Shown here: positions 44,318 to 56,400 of the stretch, in pieces
Layout of the letters: every line of letters starts with the position of its first letter
Numbering within the stretch: position 1 is the stretch's first letter
Origin: Desarmillaria ectypa
Lineage: Eukaryota > Basidiomycota > Agaricomycetes > Agaricales > Physalacriaceae
Reading direction: 5' to 3'
DNA: 64,000 bases
Assembly: GCA_030407005.1 (NCBI GenBank)
Contig: JAUDYN010000014.1
Coordinates: 362,635 to 426,634 of the forward strand
Program-made: the position numbers and the translations under genes
The notes under the pieces: generated by a model
Databases searched by the model: none
Told to the model about the DNA's origin: nothing
What the model saw: the letters and a program-made list of their open reading frames with translations, nothing else

Positions 44318-46432
44318 TAGAAGGAAGCCAGATAAATAGAGGATAAAGAAAGAATCATTCCGGTTTTCTCGGGAGAAAAAACAAAGTCAAACGAGATTAT
44401 TCGTGCTGTCGAAGACAAAGATGGTCATGTATAATCTTCCAAGATTACATATCTGAGAATCCGATCATCGTGATATACGCTTTTGTTGCCTACTTGAAGC
44501 TGTGATGTCGACGGCAAAGATGAAATTTGGACAAGATACGTAGTATCTGGAAATCAGAGACTACGAAGAGAGTTTTTGTAAAGGCTAATTTTCGAGCGTC
44601 AATTCGTCAGGAGATATTGTAAAGTTACTAGGCTGTGCGGAGGTTCGTGTTGAAAAATCCAGAGGTGATGGCCGGGAAAAGGAAGGAAGGATTCGGCAAT
44701 GGCCGAGGAACTGCTACGCTGCTTGAAATGGCAGATATAAACTGAGTATCGACAAAGATAGGTAGAAAGCCCCGATAGAGGTGATCCTTCTGTCACGTTT
44801 GAAATTGACGTTCTCTTAAAATGTAAACAACTCTTACAGTCAGTGTTTGGTCGTCGTGTTATCACTAAATAATGGATGGAATGGATGGACGGCCTAGTCT
44901 TGATGTTGGCTTCAACTGTCGCCGCTTGATGTAATAATATAGCCGAATGCGTCCGTTATTATGGGCAGATTCTCCGCGTTGTTCGACCTAGGTGGATTCG
45001 AGAGTATGGGTTGTGGATTCTGATATAGGTTGAGGCTCTTACCTTGACCCGCGTCAAAGTCCGATGCTGCCCCATCTCCGAGTAAGATGCGTTGTTGTTG
45101 GGGAGAGTAGCCGCTCGGCTTCGTCTGGATGAAGATTGTTCCGGGGCGGCATAGCATTGACGATTCTCGGGTTTTACCCTGGTCGAATTCGAAGCGGTGT
45201 CGATCCCCAGGTTTCTTCTCGTTGGGGTTATGCTTGTGTGTTATTCGAATTCAATATTCATATTTTCTGCGCTGCTCGTAGTTCAGTTGCTTGTCTCTTA
45301 CAGGAAGTTCATTCTGGGCACATGTGGGATTGAAGGATGGATAGACGCGTGAATTAACGATCGTGGATTCGCTGTTTATATCCCCGATGAGCGGGTTCGG
45401 GTTCAGAAGTATTGGTAATTAAGACGTGTTTCGAGGCACGTTTCGCGGTCTCTTTTCTTTTATGAATGGGTGGTCTTATGTGGCCGATTATACGGAAAAG
45501 GCCTGAAATGTAGGTTCGAAATCGCACGATTTGGAGTCGTTCCTTGTGTCGCGTGTCGCTGTTGCTCTGTAGAGAAAAGATTTATCGGAGTGGTTGGTAA
45601 GAATGATCCGGGATGGTGGAGAATGAATAAAGAAGTCATGGGATCATGTGTGGGTCCTCATGTTATGAAGACATTTTCTTTCTGACGTTGATGGGAAGCA
45701 TATGATGTTTTGATTGCCGTTCAAAGGCACGGAGAGAGAGAGAGATGTTCCGGAATTGGGATTTACCTGGACATCCGAGTGCCGTTAACGGTGACGCATA
45801 GATGGGTGTGCCGTGTCCGTGGTTCCTGAACTATGCTTCATAGTTTATGGTGTGATTGTTGGTGGTGTGATATTATATGAGGATCACTGATATTTATTCA
45901 CTTTTGATAGGGCGGTTTTATACGTGTCAGGTGACGTGATTAGACGTTGATTTGATAGGAATTTAATTGGTTGTACACGAAAGCAATCTTTTTTGTCATT
46001 GAAACTTGCTTTGAATTTACGAACCCCTGGCCTGATATGGACACCGGATGTCGGTCCGGGAAGATATTGTACCTCAGCCGAAAGCGCAACACCCATTCCC
46101 GACCCCTGTCTCGTTCCTCCCTTTCTCCCTTTCCTTCGTTGCGTTCCACCCGGAAGCCCGACAGACGGCGTCCCGCCCAGCCTAGGCGGAGGACAAGTAC
46201 TACTCGTGATAGGGCGGTACCTGGAGGCTGCCTCCACCATCAGTAGCAGCCATCAGCTTGATGCGTCTCGTGGTTCATTTTAGTTTCTGACAACAAATAT
46301 GCAAACAGGACAAGCCAAGATAATAAGCTGGCGTGTGATGCGGGGAAACCGTGCGGGGTTCGATTTGAATTTGATTTGTTCGCCCCCGCATCCAAAAAGG
46401 GGATGCCGCGCATGTGCCGTGATGCCTATCAG
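44318..46432. other. No gene recognised; upstream region of acetyl-CoA synthetase
   Basis: Short open frames only (44865-44599 minus, 45470-45685 plus, 46240-45884 minus). A GAGAGAGAGAG run lies near 45741. From about 46080 the sequence is GC- and CT-rich (TTTCTCCCTTTCCTTCG), as in strong fungal promoters. Confidence 0.45.
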
Positions 46433-46490
46433 TATAAATACTCCGACTGGGGACGTTGACGCCCATCCTTCCCTTTTCCCTTTTCCCTTC
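46433..46490 (+). promoter_or_regulatory. Core promoter and leader of acetyl-CoA synthetase
   Basis: TATAAATA at 46433-46440 lies 51-58 bp before the ATG. It is followed by a CT-rich tract (CCCTTTTCCCTTTTCCC) immediately upstream of the start, typical of highly expressed fungal genes. Confidence 0.65.
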
Positions 46491-48956
46491 ATGTCGGAAT
46501 CCATTCCTATTCACCCCGTTGCACCGCGTCTAGCCAAGGGTCTCAGGATACCCCATGTTGGTCCACATGTCGAGGCATATAGAGCCGTTCACAAGGAAAC
46601 GATAGGTCATGAGAGCGACAAGTGGTGGGCCAAGGTACTTGCTGCTTGCTGTATTTCTTGGGGAAGAGTTCCTGACAAAGTGTATAGATGGCTCGTGAAA
46701 CTTTGCACTGGGACCGGCCTTTCCATACCGTTCGTTCTGGAGGCTTCGAGACCGGTGATATTGTCTGGTTTCCTGAGGGCGGTCTGAATGCTTCCTACAA
46801 CTGTGTCGACCGTTGGGCGTTCAAGCACCCTGATAAGGTATGATGAATTCCTATCCTCGTTATCATTTACTTAGCAATATTCCCAGACGGCTATCATTTA
46901 CGAAGCCGACGAGCCAGGCGAGGGACGTAATGTCTCGTACTCTGAGCTCCTCCGCGAAGTATGTTCCGTCGCAAACGTTCTCAAATCTTTTGGCGTCAAA
47001 AAGGGCGACACCGTATCCATCTATCTCCCTATGACCTGGCAAGCCATCGCTGCCTTCCTCGCTTGCGCCCGTATCGGCGCCGTTCATTCTGTCATTTTCG
47101 CCGGTTTCTCCGCCGAGTCTCTTCGCGACCGCGTACAGGATTGTCGCTCGCGCGTCTTGATCACAAGTGACGAGGGAAAGCGTGGTGGCAAGACGATTGC
47201 TACCAAAGCTATCGTCGACGCTGCATTGAAGGAGTGTCCTGACGTCGAGCACGTCTTGGTTCTCAAGAGGACGGGTAACGATGTTGCGTTCACTCAAGGT
47301 CGCGACAAGTGGTGGCACGAGGAGATTGACAAGGTTCCTAATTACTGCCCTCCTGAAGTCATGTCCAGTGAAGATCCGTTATTCATTCTTTACGTGTGTA
47401 TCTATCGTCTCTCGTCTCTCACTTTTTAATATTTCATTCTAGACTTCTGGATCTACAGGAAAGCCCAAGGGCGTCGTTCACACTACTGGTGGTTACCTCC
47501 TGTGCGCAGCAATGACCGTCAAATACGTCTTTGACGTTCATCCCGACGACAAGTTTGCCTGCATGGCTGACATTGGCTGGATCACTGGACATACGTGAGT
47601 CATACCACGCGTTTCCGATCCTCCGCCCCCAATGTATTTTTTATTGTACTGATCCGTTCCACTTGGGCAGGTACATCACCTATGGCCCGCTTCTAAATGG
47701 AGTATCCACCACCGTCTTTGAAAGTACGCCTGTTTACCCGACGCCATCAAGATATTGGGTTCGTTTTATCTTTTTCCCGTCCTTGCCGCTGCACGCACTA
47801 AAACGAATCTCCCCAGCAAACTGTCGAAAAGCACGGATTAACACAATTCTACTCCGCTCCTACCGCTATCCGTCTTCTCCGCCGACTGGGTGCCCACCAT
47901 GTAGAAGGTCACGATCTCTCGACCTTGAGAGTTTTGGGTTCTGTTGGGGAGCCGATTAACCCCGAGGCCTGGAATTGGTATAACGAAGAGGTCGGCAAGA
48001 GACAGGTACGTTTTCTATCTTATCGTCTATTCTTGATGCTTACGAATGAATAGTGTGCTATTGTCGATACCTTTTGGCAAACTGAGACCGGCAGTATCGT
48101 CGTGACTCCTTTCCCTGGTGCCATCGAGACCAAGCCTGGTAGCGCCACTGTCCCTTTCTTCGGTATCGACCCTGTTATCCTTGATCCCGTTAGCGGAAAG
48201 GTTCGTTCGTTGTCTAAGAAACGCACGCATCTATTGACGGCATGCTCAGGAGCTTGAAGGCAACGACGTCGAGGGTGTTCTTGCTCTCTCCACTCCATGG
48301 CCATCCATTGCTCGTACTATCTACGGCGATCACAAGCGTTATCTCGAGACATACATGAAGCCCTATCCAGGCTTGTTCTATACTGGCGACGGAGCTGCTC
48401 GTGATGAGCACGGTTATATTTGGATCAAGGGCCGTATCGATGGTGTGTGTTTACCTCTGGTCTCTCTTTCTATTGCTCATTCCTTCCACAGATGTCATCA
48501 ACGTCTCTGGACATCGTCTATCAACGGCGGAGATCGAGAGCGCTCTCATCATGCACAAGGGTGTAGCTGAGACTGCTGTCATCGGTACCGCTGATGAGCT
48601 CACCGGCCAGGCTGTGTACGCCTTTGTCACCCTCAAACCCGAATTCGCCTACGACCCCACCAACGAGGCAGCCTTTACCAAAGAGCTAGTCCTCCAGGTC
48701 CGAAAGGTTATTGGACCCTTTGCGGCCCCAAAGAAGATATATATTGTCAGGTGTGTATTTCTCCATTCATTGTCCCTCTCACGCTGATTTTTATCAACCT
48801 CTTAGTGACCTACCAAAGACTCGCAGCGGGAAGATCATGCGCCGTATTATGCGCAAGATTGTCGCCGGTGAGGGTGATCAGCTTGGGGATCTCAGCACGG
48901 TCGCAGAACCTGGTGTGGTAGATATCATTAAGAAGAAGGTTGCCGAGTCTGCTTAA
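46491..48956 (+). CDS. facA: Acetyl-CoA synthetase (acetate-CoA ligase), intact
   Basis: Activates acetate to acetyl-CoA through acetyl-AMP; needed for growth on C2 compounds and for nucleocytosolic acetyl-Co[19 protein letters not shown] starts at 46491. Landmarks: [91 protein letters not shown] (AMP-binding P-loop, split by an intron at 47394), [89 protein letters not shown], and the C-terminal catalytic Lys in [17 protein letters not shown], to TAA 48954-48956. Introns are about 50-60 nt and all joins are open. The length (about 670 residues) fits the fungal family. An unusually sound housekeeping gene among decayed neighbours; it is flanked by inverted zinc-finger paralogues. Confidence 0.95.
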
Positions 48957-50132
48957 GCGTGACATATGGGCTTCGGGATATAGGGCAAGGAAGGATTGTT
49001 TTGCTTTTTTAAAATATTTGTATGATCAGGGCTTGTATACTATGCGTCGCGTTAGCTTAAAATTTTACTATTACTCCCCCGATACCCTTGGGGATTCGTT
49101 TACGGAGAAGGGTTGGAAACACTATAAGGGGATAAGATGTGTGGGTATTCTTTATGGGGCTTGGAATGAGCGGCTATTCAGTTGTATTTCGAGGGAAGCA
49201 GTATGGCATCATACCGCCCGCTTCCGTGCAAGCCGTGAAACGAACAAGATACCGAGCCCGCCAAGCTAACCAGGAGAGAATTGTATCATGGGGATGGGGA
49301 AGACGTGTAAGAAGGTTAGGTCAGTTTGGGTACCAAGAAGTCGGATGTTTCCTCGTAACCTGATGAAGCGAAGCGAATGATCACAAGTTGGAATATGCAT
49401 ACTTTCGCTCTACGCTGGCGGATAATTGACTGACCGGAACATGGAATAGCAAATTTTTGTTTTAGACGTGAAGCTCGTACTCACCGCATATATGATAATT
49501 CGACTTGGCTTGGAAAATAATTTCTCCTCGTCAAAGAACGAGTCAGCGGTTTCCCGGTCATTGCCGAATCTTTCCTTTCCAGGCCATCACCATCTAAATT
49601 TTCAGCACGAGTTCCGACTACCTGAAGTATCGCGTTGAAAACCTCCTCGGAGCTGGAGAATCAACACTGGGCCCTTACAACCTTGCTTTCGCTCGAAATT
49701 TAGCTGTTTCAACAGTCGTCTTCGTACGCCTTCATTGAGCCAAGACGGGTCTTTCCCACTTCCTCAGGTTGCGATGTAACAGCTTACTCGACGACTAGCA
49801 ATGACTGCAGCGATCAACGGTATATATTTAGATGCTCACAAATGAGAGTATTCTGAATAACATGAATCGCACGGCGGCCCTGAATTCGACGCTTCCGGTT
49901 GTCTTTGAAAGGACGAAGAATACGTCGCAGGTCCCTGGCTTGGTTCTCTTTCCTGGATCTTCGGCTGATCTTGGAGGATAATCAAGTCTTTTTTTTTTAC
50001 TGGACTTTGTTTGGCTGCTTTGGCCCCTAAAATGAAAAGAGCACACGGCCCCAATAGATACTCAGAAGGCGGTTGATCACATATTGACGCCAAAGACAAT
50101 TCCGAGGTTACTGTCGGTATTCTCAGGCTTTA
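48957..50132. other. No gene recognised
   Basis: Contains the acetyl-CoA synthetase 3' region and the leader of paralogue B. Open frames at 49139-49363 (plus) and 50099-49836 (minus) are unassigned. Confidence 0.4.
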
Positions 50133-52757
50133 ATGACCACCATCATGGATATAAATTTCGTCACCCTTACCTTTGGAGTCAGACTATTCAATGGAAGGAT
50201 TTCAAGGCCGGAGGAACAATGCGCCACAAGTCCGAATTTGCCTTTCAATAATGTCGCCCGCAGCCGTTCCGGGTTCTCAAGAGGACAATGCCACACAAAG
50301 TGTTTTGAATTTGCGCATTCTGCTTGAGTCACAAGACCAGCCTTTGCCTCTCAAAATTCCAGCAGCGATCTTGTCTTGTCTTCATATCTCCCATGTCGCC
50401 AGATGATTTTCTGTCTTGTTTCGACTCGCTCGGGTATGTTCTAACGCTGGTCTCATGTACCACGGAGCTAAATTCTGCCAGGAATGGTCGTCCTTGGTCA
50501 ACAACCCAAGAACCAGCTTCTTATTCGTACGTCTGTCTACCGATCAAACCTTAAATATACAACTGACATGTTCTCTTAGCAGTTATGAGAGCCTTCACTC
50601 CTCGGAATCTTCCCCAAACTCCGAAACAGCTACGCGAAGCGATTTTGGGGACCTTTCAGATTCCCAGCCTTCCAGTTTCGCTTTCACGCTACCAGACGCT
50701 TCAATGAGGTACGGTCGCGGGGTCCTGTGTTTGGATCTTGCACTTGGGTGTTTCTAGCACTAATCTCCCCGATTTTTGGTCGACCGACGCGTATATGAAT
50801 GGCATGGGTGTAGAAACGGACGCGACAAACACGTGATTCGCATCCGAATTTTCTTACCTTCGCGCTTATTGATGGGACGCGCATCGTATAGTACCGTGGA
50901 TTCGAGCGTCGAATAATTCGGCCTTCCAGACGTTGTGGATATAGGCACTGACACGAGCGAGAAGTTCTGGGAAAACGGTGTTGGCAGTGTCCTTTCGGGT
51001 GGTAAATACGAAGATAGTGTTGCTAGGTGCGAATCCCATGATTTATATACAAGCGTTTGTGTTCACATTCCTCTTTCAGCGCGGATGCTGCCACAATTTC
51101 TCTCGGAACTATTCCGTCCTCCTCAACCGAAGGCTCTACTTTGACGAGTAAGCAATGTCTCTTTTCTTCTGATCGGTTGGTTTCCACTCACAGGATTAGT
51201 ACAACGTTACCCGTTGCTTTTCCTCCAGGTGATGCTTTGGGATATCATTCCCGCGTGAACGGCATATGCAGTCTTGGAATGGGTCCCCCGTTTTTATGTT
51301 CTCATTCGGGCGAGGACCTTGAAGAGTTGATACACGCTGCTTGGTGGGAAGCTAGGTTTGTTATTTTATTTAGTTATAGCTCGTCATTGACGGTCGTGCA
51401 GCGACGAGTATTTGAAAGCTTCCTCGATCGCCCCTTCGTTTCGTGATCCATTCTGCTTCCTGAACCACGGTGATGAGTATCCGTGCGCATCAGGTTCCAA
51501 TTGCACCGCCGGGGCAAATCATCTCTCATTCGAGTACGTGTCTCGTTTCTTTATCAAGTTATTCATTGACATATGAACACTAGGCACACTATCCTGACGA
51601 CAACTCCCAATATTGTTTCGTTCGATAGGACTGAGTCAACTGAGATGGACGCAGATTCCATGTTCCATGGGACGTCCACAGCAGCATCTACCTCCGATTC
51701 ATTCGTTCCTCTCCAGCCACAATCCTACATTCGTCCTTACGCCGTTTCTCCTGCATCGTACTACATGCCATCCCAGGATAGATACACAGTAGCATCATCC
51801 TCGCAGACCTTTCTCAGGGAAATATTCCACAGGGACAAGCTTCCGGCAAGCCCCTCATCATCAATAATCTTAAATTCAACAGCATTAAGCGTGTCGGACT
51901 GTACGTCGTCGTGGTTTCTCCATTCGCCAATGAGCTGACTGCTGTCACGTAGGCCTCCAGACAAGAACTCCAAGGGACGATCTGGTTCTTCGAACAAAGC
52001 TGGGTGATTCCTCTATCTCACTCATTTGTGTTCTCCTTTTCTCACATATTACTGCAGAAATAAGCCCTATAAACCGAGAGCTCCTGGTCCACAAAAGTCA
52101 AGACGGGATACGTGGGTGATTTTCTTCCTCCTTTTCATCTCTTGGCCAACCATTCCTGTGTAGCTCACCGCCGTCCTTCCTAGCGCCCGACTGGTGAGTC
52201 CTTCCATTGTTCTCGAATGAAACACCGCCTAGTAAAATATGACAGTGCTAACGGAAGGAATAAATACATACTTCTAACGAATTTCCAAGCAACTCCTGAA
52301 ACAGTATGATGTCCCCTCAGACAAAATCCCTCAGGTATTCTACGGCCTTAAACGCATCAATACCCCGGACGTCCTCTACACCTGCCCCATCAAATCCTGC
52401 CGCGCTGAAATCACCCTGGACCAACTCGAGGAGCACTACCTCGACTATCACTCGACCATTTCCTGCGACTCCGCTTGCCCAAACCGGGGAGGAAAAACCT
52501 CTACCAGCCATACCAGTCTCTGTCGGTGGTTTATTAGTTGCGACACGCACTCCTACACGACGACGTTTCCAGCTTCAGAGGCCCGGGGTCACTTTGAATG
52601 GTCGCATCTACATCCTGATGGAATGCAGTGTCCTCACTGCGGGAGCTTGCATCGGACCCTACGACTTTGTTTCAGCACTTGCAAAGAGAGGGTTGCAGGG
52701 GCATACACAAATGGAAACGTAGCCAATGAATTTATTTATCGCTGGATATGCATATAG
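50133..52757 (+). CDS. Zinc-finger protein, paralogue B, frameshift near the C-terminus
   Basis: Inverted paralogue of 41826-44317 with the same exon content: NNPRTSFLFVRLSTDQTLNI, SDSQPSSFAFTLPDAS, RHTILTTTPNIVSFDRTEST, PYKPRAPGPQKSRRDT, and the last exon IPQVFYGLKRINTPDVLYTC, CPIKSCRAEITLDQLEEHYL, STISCDSACPNRG, SLCRWFISC, CPHCGSLHRTLRL. Near 52668 one base is missing relative to A. The ORF then reads a foreign tail to a TAG at 52755-52757, while the shifted frame would give FQHLQREGCRGIHKWKRSQ to TGA 52727-52729, matching A. The shift removes the trailing Cys of the last finger. A TGA also lies in frame just before IPQV, where an intron is likely. Probably a decaying duplicate, although the sequence is otherwise well kept. 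Confidence 0.55.
50219..50251 (+). promoter_or_regulatory. Conserved upstream mini-ORF, paralogue B
   Basis: MRHKSEFAFQ followed by TAA, equivalent to the mini-ORF of paralogue A at 44213-44181, in a leader that matches over about 250 bp. Confidence 0.45.
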
Positions 52758-52959
52758 CATAGTTATACCGTCTTGTACCGAATAGTACCGACTGACAATT
52801 GAAATATCTGAATACATGGCAATGATATTAGGCAATCTAACCAGAATATTGAGCTTGTTGGTTCTTCTCAGTTAACGTTTTATCGCATGAGCGACATTCC
52901 AGATGTGTCCATACCAATACTTCCTGATAATTTCCCTTTATCAGCAAGGAACTTGCAAG
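52758..52959. other. Convergent intergenic gap
   Basis: Short AT-rich stretch between paralogue B (plus) and the MYND remnant (minus). No gene. Confidence 0.5.
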
Positions 52960-53665
52960 CTGAGATCATGATGATCATGATTGATTCTTATTACTAGCAA
53001 CAGGTTGGAAGTTGCTCGTAAGTCATCTATGCTCTTCGCTTTGGCACCCGAGGCAGCGATTTTCGGTTGTATCCTCTGGAAGCTCGTCGACAGTCTCGAC
53101 AACATTTCACAGATCTCCAGAAGCCGAGACAGTACATAGAAAAAACATCGAGTCAGCACGCGCATATGAACACCAATGAAAAAATCTCTGTCCCGTATGT
53201 TTCCCACGCTTTCGCTGTGCCTTGCATTGATGATATCGACCGCCGCGACATCGCTCCATCTAATAATCTCGGGTCAGTATGAGCACGTAATGAAAGGCCC
53301 AGAAAGATACTTCTATCCAGAACAAGGATAACTGTTCATGTTCCATCCCGTGCAGTGAGTCACTAACTTCCGTAAACAATGGAAACCTCGTCTGTCTGGC
53401 CCATGCCGGAGACCACCAAGCCGATTTTAACGGGCTTTTAAACGGCAAGAGATATTTAGGTTGTTTGCACGCATACGTTAGAGAACTTAGCTTTTTTATG
53501 TGATCCCCAATGCGCCATCTGATATTCTTTCGAGCAATATTGGACTAAAAAGCATCCAGAACAGTTCAATAGCCCATCTCTGCTGCAAAACTGGGACTTA
53601 AAGACTACTCGATTGGCACAACAGAGGCGACGTAACGGTGGTGGCATTGGCGTCCCAAATTCCAA
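52960..53665 (-). pseudogene. MYND zinc-finger protein, broken
   Basis: A MYND finger is a protein-interaction module; large unnamed MYND families occur in Agaricomycetes. From 53665: MEFGTPMPPPLRRLCCANRV, then LLNCSGCFLVQYCSKEYQMA and HWGSHKK. The last Cys pair is damaged: the family has CxxxCQ..W...H...C, but this reads CSKEYQ. After an intron come SPLKSAWWSPAWARQTRFPL and SDVAAVDIINARHSESVGNI, then RDRDFFIG. Then, in another frame, ASGDL, a stop (TGA at 53109-53107 where Arg is usual), NVVETVDELPEDTTENRCL. A further TGA follows. CGA to TGA explains the first stop. The C-terminal half of the family (about 300 residues) is not found. Confidence 0.75.
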
Positions 53666-54059
53666 GCGATTTTGATCGCATCGCGGCTCTGCTTCATTAT
53701 TGCTTCCTGGGGTCCACGATGCGTGATGAGGCCTTCAATTTGGGCAAAAAGAATTCTGCGTGGTAGCCTGCGTGGCCGCGTGGTATGTCACAGGTTGGAG
53801 GAAAACCTGCATGAACATCGAAACGAAGACCCATCAAAGTGTACGATACAAAAATACCTTAGAAACATAAACCCAAAGCTTGAAAGCTTTTAATTGACTG
53901 TCACGAAGCACACTAACATTAAACATCATTTTTGATAAATATCGGAACTGAGCCTAATTGCGACCTGTGCATTGTGGAGGACATGTTAATGATGAGCAGG
54001 ATATACTCTATTATTATTAAGAAACATGTAAAGTAAAGTCAACTAATAAGTCACTTCAA
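53666..54059. other. No gene recognised
   Basis: One plus-strand frame, 53672-53893 (73 codons), is unassigned. AT-rich near 53900-54030. Confidence 0.4.
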
Positions 54060-54416
54060 CTAAAGGTTGAACTTGCGTGACTGCGTGGTCGCGTGGCACG
54101 CAAGCGTGGTACCACGCAGGTGACTACGCAAAATTTCTAGTGCCCCTTCAATTTCCTTCCGATTGCCTTCGTTCTCTTTGTCGGCGTTTCTTATAGGAGT
54201 GCTAAAGGAGGCATGAAGCTGTGTCACTGGCTGCGCTTCGCGTTCCATTTTGCAGAGGAAGGACAAAAGCTCGGATTTCTTATTGCTGACTGTGGAGAGT
54301 TCGGATAGCAACTCGTCTAGATTGTCGAGAAGGGACTTCGGGCCGGTCATGGTAAGTTGATGATGGATATCGATAAGAGTATGGGGTTCATAGTGGTAAA
54401 CACGTTGCAAGAACAT
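54060..54416 (-). CDS. Hypothetical protein with coiled-coil-like segment, 118 codons
   Basis: Uninterrupted frame with a heptad-like leucine pattern (SLLDNLDELLSELSTVSNKK, SELLSFLCKME) and a second charged helix (EGNRKEIEGALEILRSHLRG). A better start may be the internal Met before TGPKSLLD. Family not recognised. A second minus frame, 54755-54444 (103 codons), lies upstream with no motif and could be an unrelated ORF. Confidence 0.35.
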   Translation of the reverse strand: MFLQRVYHYEPHTLIDIHHQLTMTGPKSLLDNLDELLSELSTVSNKKSELLSFLCKMEREAQPVTQLHASFSTPIRNADKENEGNRKEIEGALEILRSHLRGTTLACHATTQSRKFNL

Positions 54417-55949
54417 TTCGCGGTGTCGGTATGCGTGTCGTCATCAACCTGAAAATAGGCACCCAAGATTTCTCCTTCGTTCAAGCTGTGGGAAGCGGGA
54501 GTTACGATTTACTGAAGTGAACGCTGTTACATTGAGAGATATAACAGAGTTGCAGGGGGTCACGCCGATATGATATCGGTATCTCCCTGTCGGGACGCCA
54601 ACATCATTGACAGCCTTACTATAGTATATCTCGCATGCAATATATCCCTGTTGTAAACTCACGGTGGGAAAAGCTCGACATAATGGAAATCGAGCCTGTA
54701 AGATGAAGGGACAGTCGAGCTGACAGGAGTAACCGATAGAGGTAGATCTTTTCACTAGCGAGAACCTTAGTAGGAAGATATGGATCTATTCGCTTGAAAT
54801 TTTTGATTCCTTCGAGGGAGGCTCTGCCTGAACTTTCCAAGGGTATGCGCTAGCCAGGACGATCTTGAATAAATCACAGCTCGGCGGAACCATATCATAG
54901 GAATTCTACTATATCTGTGTCATAGACAAAGTAAATATGCAGTGGAAGAACTCAGACGCGAAATGAGATAGGTCTATTTGCCTGAAGGCGCTGGCGCCTA
55001 GTAATGACAGATCATAGCTGAGAACCGAATTAGCGTAAAAGGTCGGAGATTCACCTACGCTGTGACCACCCGCGTGTACTATACTACAAGGTAGCGCTCT
55101 GCGGCATTATGCACAGTCAGTGGTTGGTGTCAACAAAGGGAACATGGCGAAGCAAATTTCACCTCAGGAATCGACAAAAGCAACTGTTCTGAGCGGAGAT
55201 TGTTCTTGAAACCCAACCGCCTGATGCACTATTATGGTTTTAAGCATAAAACTGAGATAAGGCACGCTCCTCCGAGAACAAGTTTGATTTGAGCAAGAAA
55301 GTCCTCCCTTCCGTTCGAGCCCCTGAGGATTGAGCGATGACTGGTGGGGATAAGCGGTAGGATGTGTGTTGCTATGGTCATCTCTAATGAAAAAAATAGT
55401 CAGGTATGTTGAGAATGAACAAAGGCATCAGCACCTGTTCTATACGGGTTGTAAACGGTGTCGGAAAACTAGTTTAGTTCGGATATCAAAAGAGACCGAA
55501 TCGGAGCCGCGCACGTGGCTGACGTGTTCAAGAGTATGACAGTAAGTAACGCTTCCCCGACTTAGTTTTTAGGTTTTCACCGTTATCGTGGCGCTCATAG
55601 GCGGGTGCTTTTCTGCATCAAGAGGAAATTATCTGAAAGTTCACATGCACATATAGTTACCCGTCTTTCAATGTACTGGCCCGATGGAACCGGAAGATCC
55701 AATATTCTCAGCATCGTTTCCTAATGCATGGTACTACGCGCCCTTGTAAATTTTCACTTGTTCGCGACATAAAGATTCCTTGGATTGGTGTTTGTAACAG
55801 AGATAGCTTATGTGAACGTGGATTCTTAGGCATTGTTATCGTTTCGGACCGCTTTCTCAGTCTGGAGAAAAACAGACATGATCCTTTAACCCGTTAAGTA
55901 TGTACCTTATTACTATCATACGTTCTTTTCTAACGATAAGCAGGCGACA
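54417..55949. other. No gene recognised
   Basis: Only the unassigned 54755-54444 minus frame. Normal composition; no repeat recognised. Confidence 0.35.
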
Positions 55950-56400
55950 TCATGTTTGAGAGTACAATTACTAGCATAAACCTGCACTGCAAACAATCCG
56001 CCAATCCCTACAGTTCAAGGCTCACAATCCTAATTTCTTCGCCAAGCACAGACACATGGCCAAGGCGGCCGGAATGGGGATATTTAAGGGACAATGTGAA
56101 GATGTTGACAGTAAACAATTACGAATGCGAGCAGAGAAGAAGTTGCCACTGGAGAATTGCCGTCGGCTAGGAATGGACTGCCGAGAGTAAAGGATACTGT
56201 GATTGGAAAGGCAGAAAGGCGGACCCAGATGTGCTCTTTACGACACTTTTACCAAATGTCGATACCCTGGATATTATGAACGATGACAGTGGGATACGGA
56301 GGCCGGAGGTTCCGATGGGTTGGCTCGTCGTTCTTTCTATTCGAATAGTGCTTATTGTCATCGTTAGAATGCTGGACGGCAATATTCAATGTTCGTAAAT
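55950..56400 (+). pseudogene. Possible remnant of an LRR/F-box-type gene
   Basis: Two pieces in different frames, WPRRPEWGYLRDNVKMLTVN (56070-56130) and DVLFTTLLPNVDTLDIMNDD (56229-56290), resemble the leucine-patterned distance repeats of fungal F-box proteins (LLPNVDTL type). A stop and a frame change separate them. Weak evidence; could be chance. Confidence 0.25.

Noticed and set aside
45736..45752. GA microsatellite
   Set aside because: Too short to be notable.
46345..46375. GGGTTCGATTTG as a tRNA B-box
   Set aside because: No A-box or acceptor-stem pairing at the right distance.
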